Source: an uncultured Collinsella sp. (GTDB lineage: Bacteria; Actinomycetota; Coriobacteriia; Coriobacteriales; Coriobacteriaceae). Taken from it: 7,775 bases of DNA. The notes under the pieces are model-generated. The model was not told the origin of the DNA. It was given only the letters and a program-made list of their open reading frames with translations, and did not search any database. The position numbers and the translations under genes are program-made. The stretch is from the NCBI GenBank assembly GCA_902469555.1, contig CABRDB010000021.1, positions 1-7,775 on the forward strand. The letters run 5' to 3'. Positions 6,601-7,775 of the stretch are shown here, piece after piece. The stretch's first letter is position 1. Every line of letters starts with the position of its first letter.

Positions 6601-7205
6601 GCGAGATGAAGGAGTTTACACTTCAGCTTGCGAAAGACAGCAAATTTGACAACATCATCGGTACTGCCGTGACCTCTGCTGGTAAAGATACGGAGCAGAC
6701 GCTTTCGTTCAAGGACACCACTGATAACAATAAAAAGGTTGAGCTCAAGTACTCGCTCTCTGATATCAGGAATAATCCCGGCGACCCGGGTGGCCCTTTC
6801 AAGACCTTTACGTACTATGTGCGCGAGAAAACCGACGGTTCGCAGTTCTCGCACTACACGTACGACCAGTCGGTCTATAAGTTCACGGTTGTGCCAACGT
6901 ATGACACCGAAAAAGGAGAGATCAAATGTGCGGTGACCTACAGGAAGGGAACCGTTAACCCCAAAGGTGAGTGGACGGCAGACGCCAATACCGCAGAAGA
7001 GACGTTCACCGACACCTCCACCCCCACCTTCACCGACACCTCCACCCCCACCTTCACCAACACCTACTCCACCTCTTTGCCCCTTTCTGGTATGTCGGGC
7101 GTCACTCTGACGTACCTTGCCGGCGCGGCGGTGCTTTGCGCTGCTGCGGCCTGGATGCACATTCGTCGCAAGGCGAATGCGAAGGGAGGTAAGCGTCGTG
7201 AATAA
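3684..7205 (+). CDS. LPXTG-like anchored beta-helix adhesin with two isopeptide pilin domains, probable pilus tip protein
   Basis: This is a 1173-residue surface protein. In order it has: a basic N-terminus with hydrophobic core (about 14-45, signal peptide); an acidic low-complexity linker (about 46-130); a strand-rich entry region with LTADI and IDLANHKL (about 175-205); a glycine-rich right-handed beta-helix (about 305-755) built from coils like GGYITNN...GGGV; and two Spy0128/FctA-like domains. Domain 1 has K771 in KATKELDGR, E859 in YYLVE and N954 in FTNTY. Domain 2 has K968, E1048 in YYVRE and N1126 in FTNTY. These are the expected Lys-Asn isopeptide pair with a catalytic Glu. The C-terminus has LPLSG (1132-1136), a membrane segment and a basic tail, the sortase sorting signal. 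The start has GGAGGAG at 3671-3677. GC is low in the middle (about 42-45% in samples). The family and domain calls are strong; tip position and ligand binding are inferred from architecture and gene order. Confidence 0.85.
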   Translation: MKANSEKTKQSKKATRRVLAGVLCGASVLSLVLSLVMPPISQAIANDAQTDSAEATVADASALGEDAGADENVLGEEAGAGNSTGKDAENRKSDDAEGGEGEDAAAADPAADGAGAGSAAQPADDGQSVDKVATVANEGEVPGLKTDKDGFALLEGDKDLSTYLDLPAAKKPAKLRLTADISSSDPILINHDTTIDLANHKLYYSNGNPMQETKEPVRAFITISKGYTLTVKGEANDSKTEATSGEPGQPAEMQFIDESVPQSLTYYVTESTPNGFGTRETTYQHTVANFGAIVACKKGYVNQVISVEDGGTLNLQGGMITTPRALGNDGHVIFSQGAVYISGGYVTNGNGGGWGGGLCITGANASLEMTAGVVAGNKAASGGGVYADRGATLKLTGGIISGNATYSDSDGLGGGILVSGGSVTVSGGYITNNKYAKYCGNDGQGDHGGGGLAANNGTHVIISGGQITGNYSEEAGGGVYVTNLKQQGKAWLNITGGNIASNVSYRSEGAGIRVGQRVDAMISGASKDSPVYITNNHCMSRFDWGGGGVFVQGDSDNDASNAGRLFVYSSYIGSNTAGGYGGGVAVCPTGKTLVTNTKGTAIFGNTDAGGADNYDSENNNGNPHLSGGGHQKDEDQYAYNYVDKNGDHVFRDSGHADFFLAAKGHITPVAVVSGKMLGDIDARYSGSIELTDRITIPANGVAQVKNSIGLSSGVSATDKTATEAVQKNATTFITGNYSWDHGGGIMSNGDLYLGQPADTYVYPSLKLKATKELDGRTLEDGEFEFTVYRKDSDTAKAPSWDNNGNFSHVGCEFVKSAKNTAGNIAFDLSEKLSELLSKQFKASGTGETTYYDITYYLVENAGDELGVKYDHAVYEIKVKVKCTPTVLMSVPIQGNANETKNLNVYNYTIDNVSVTKNPGGSASSPRTASADANGYYSIVDSSSATSTNKATFTNTYDPEVSWTPMATKVVEGGEMKEFTLQLAKDSKFDNIIGTAVTSAGKDTEQTLSFKDTTDNNKKVELKYSLSDIRNNPGDPGGPFKTFTYYVREKTDGSQFSHYTYDQSVYKFTVVPTYDTEKGEIKCAVTYRKGTVNPKGEWTADANTAEETFTDTSTPTFTDTSTPTFTNTYSTSLPLSGMSGVTLTYLAGAAVLCAAAAWMHIRRKANAKGGKRRE
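3869..3924 (+). repeat. in-gene direct repeat in the acidic linker
   Basis: Bases 3869-3891 and 3902-3924 match at 22 of 23 positions with an 11-codon period, encoding LGEDAGADENV and LGEEAGAGNS. The period keeps the frame, so slippage would change only the linker length. Confidence 0.75.
7005..7052 (+). repeat. perfect 24-base tandem repeat encoding FTDTSTPT twice
   Basis: Two identical 24-base copies (7005-7028, 7029-7052) are followed at 7053 by a diverged third unit encoding FTNTYSTS, just before LPLSG. The units copy the last strand of the second isopeptide domain, with Asp in place of the predicted bond-forming Asn. Loss or gain of a unit keeps the reading frame. Confidence 0.9.
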
Positions 7206-7775
7206 GAAAGTTTGCTCCTTCCCGATCTTGTTTGCGCTGCTTACCCTCCTGATCGGCACCTGCGCGGTTGTGTTCCCCGCTTCCGCGCAGGCCGCGCCGA
7301 CCTCGACCGGTTCCATTACGGTGAGCGGCACCGTGGCGCGCAGCTACGACGCCTACCGGATCTTTAGCGCCAACGTCGTCGACGGCGACAGCGACGCCAA
7401 GATCGCCACCGACCTTGCCTGGGCAAGCGACGCCGTGCGCGACGCCGCGCTGCCCGTGCTGCACAGCGCCGGCATGCCCAATTCCCAGACCACCGCGCAG
7501 GAAGCTGCCGAGTGGCTCAACACCGATTCCCACCTTACGAGCGCGCTGAGCGCACAGCTCGCTCGTTCCCTCCAGAACTCTGGCGCCGTGTCCGTGGCCC
7601 TTAACGCGGGTACGGAGGCCAAGCTGCTCTGTGGCTACTGGCTCATCGTCGCCGACGACGACGCCATCGCCCAGGGCGAGGCCGGCACCGCGCCGATCAT
7701 GGCCCTGGTCGGCGGCGCCGCCGTCACCGTCAAGCCCAAGGCGGCGACGCCCAAGGTCCAAAAGCACGTGCTGGA
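7198..7775 (+). CDS. sortase-assembled pilin, N-terminal part (runs off window)
   Basis: The frame opens with GTG at 7198, overlaps the adhesin stop by 8 bases, and stays open to the window end (192 codons). GGAGG at 7185-7189 lies 8 bases upstream, and the overlap suggests translational coupling. The start of the product, MNKKVCSFPILFALLTLLIG, leads a signal peptide ending near ASAQAA (about 28-33). A domain of about 150 residues follows, with ITVSGTVARSYDAYRIF and later GYWLIVADDD. This pattern is seen in N-terminal domains of Gram-positive shaft pilins (fimbrial isopeptide formation D2 type). VKPK at 178-181 stands where pilins have VYPK, so K181 may be the sortase polymerisation lysine (inference). 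The next residues, ATPKVQKHV, look like the entry to the next Ig-like domain. GC is high, unlike the adhesin. The C-terminal sorting signal lies outside the window. Confidence 0.82.
   Translation, partial: MNKKVCSFPILFALLTLLIGTCAVVFPASAQAAPTSTGSITVSGTVARSYDAYRIFSANVVDGDSDAKIATDLAWASDAVRDAALPVLHSAGMPNSQTTAQEAAEWLNTDSHLTSALSAQLARSLQNSGAVSVALNAGTEAKLLCGYWLIVADDDAIAQGEAGTAPIMALVGGAAVTVKPKAATPKVQKHVL

Noticed and set aside
6468..7331. Minus-strand frame of 287 codons opposite the adhesin C-terminus
   Set aside because: It is a shadow of the two well-supported plus-strand pilus genes. Its glycine/valine repeat is just the complement of the FTDTSTPT repeat.

Overview
The window looks like chromosomal DNA of a high-GC Gram-positive gut actinobacterium, most likely a Collinsella-type member of the Coriobacteriia. 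This is inference, not a database match. It rests on the GC-rich codon use of most genes, the sortase-anchored pilus genes, and intergenic terminators that recur almost word for word. All supported genes are on the + strand.

Layout: positions 1-558 hold the 3' part of a MobB-type molybdopterin cofactor gene, closed by a strong terminator (617-659). A promoter and a folded 5' leader then precede a 428-residue MFS transporter (824-2110). Its downstream spacer holds a long perfect inverted repeat, a GC hairpin and a second terminator nearly identical to the first (2116-2250). Next is a Cof-type HAD phosphatase (2335-3156). A 527-base gene-free stretch (3157-3683) is AT-rich in its second half and holds several small inverted repeats, a perfect 23-base tandem duplication and a candidate promoter. 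Last come the first two genes of a sortase-assembled pilus locus: a 1173-residue surface adhesin (3684-7205) and, overlapping it by 8 bases and starting with GTG, a pilin (7198 to beyond the window end).

The first three genes look like ordinary, separately transcribed housekeeping or accessory genes. The most interesting part is the right half. The adhesin has a signal peptide, an acidic linker, a glycine-rich beta-helix, two Spy0128/FctA-like isopeptide domains and an LPLSG sorting signal. Its architecture suggests the tip of a pilus whose shaft would be built from the next gene's product. A class C sortase would be expected downstream, outside the window. The adhesin has lower GC than its neighbours and carries in-frame tandem repeats, one of which duplicates the strand bearing the predicted isopeptide asparagine. 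No CRISPR array, tRNA, rRNA, insertion sequence or phage gene was seen.
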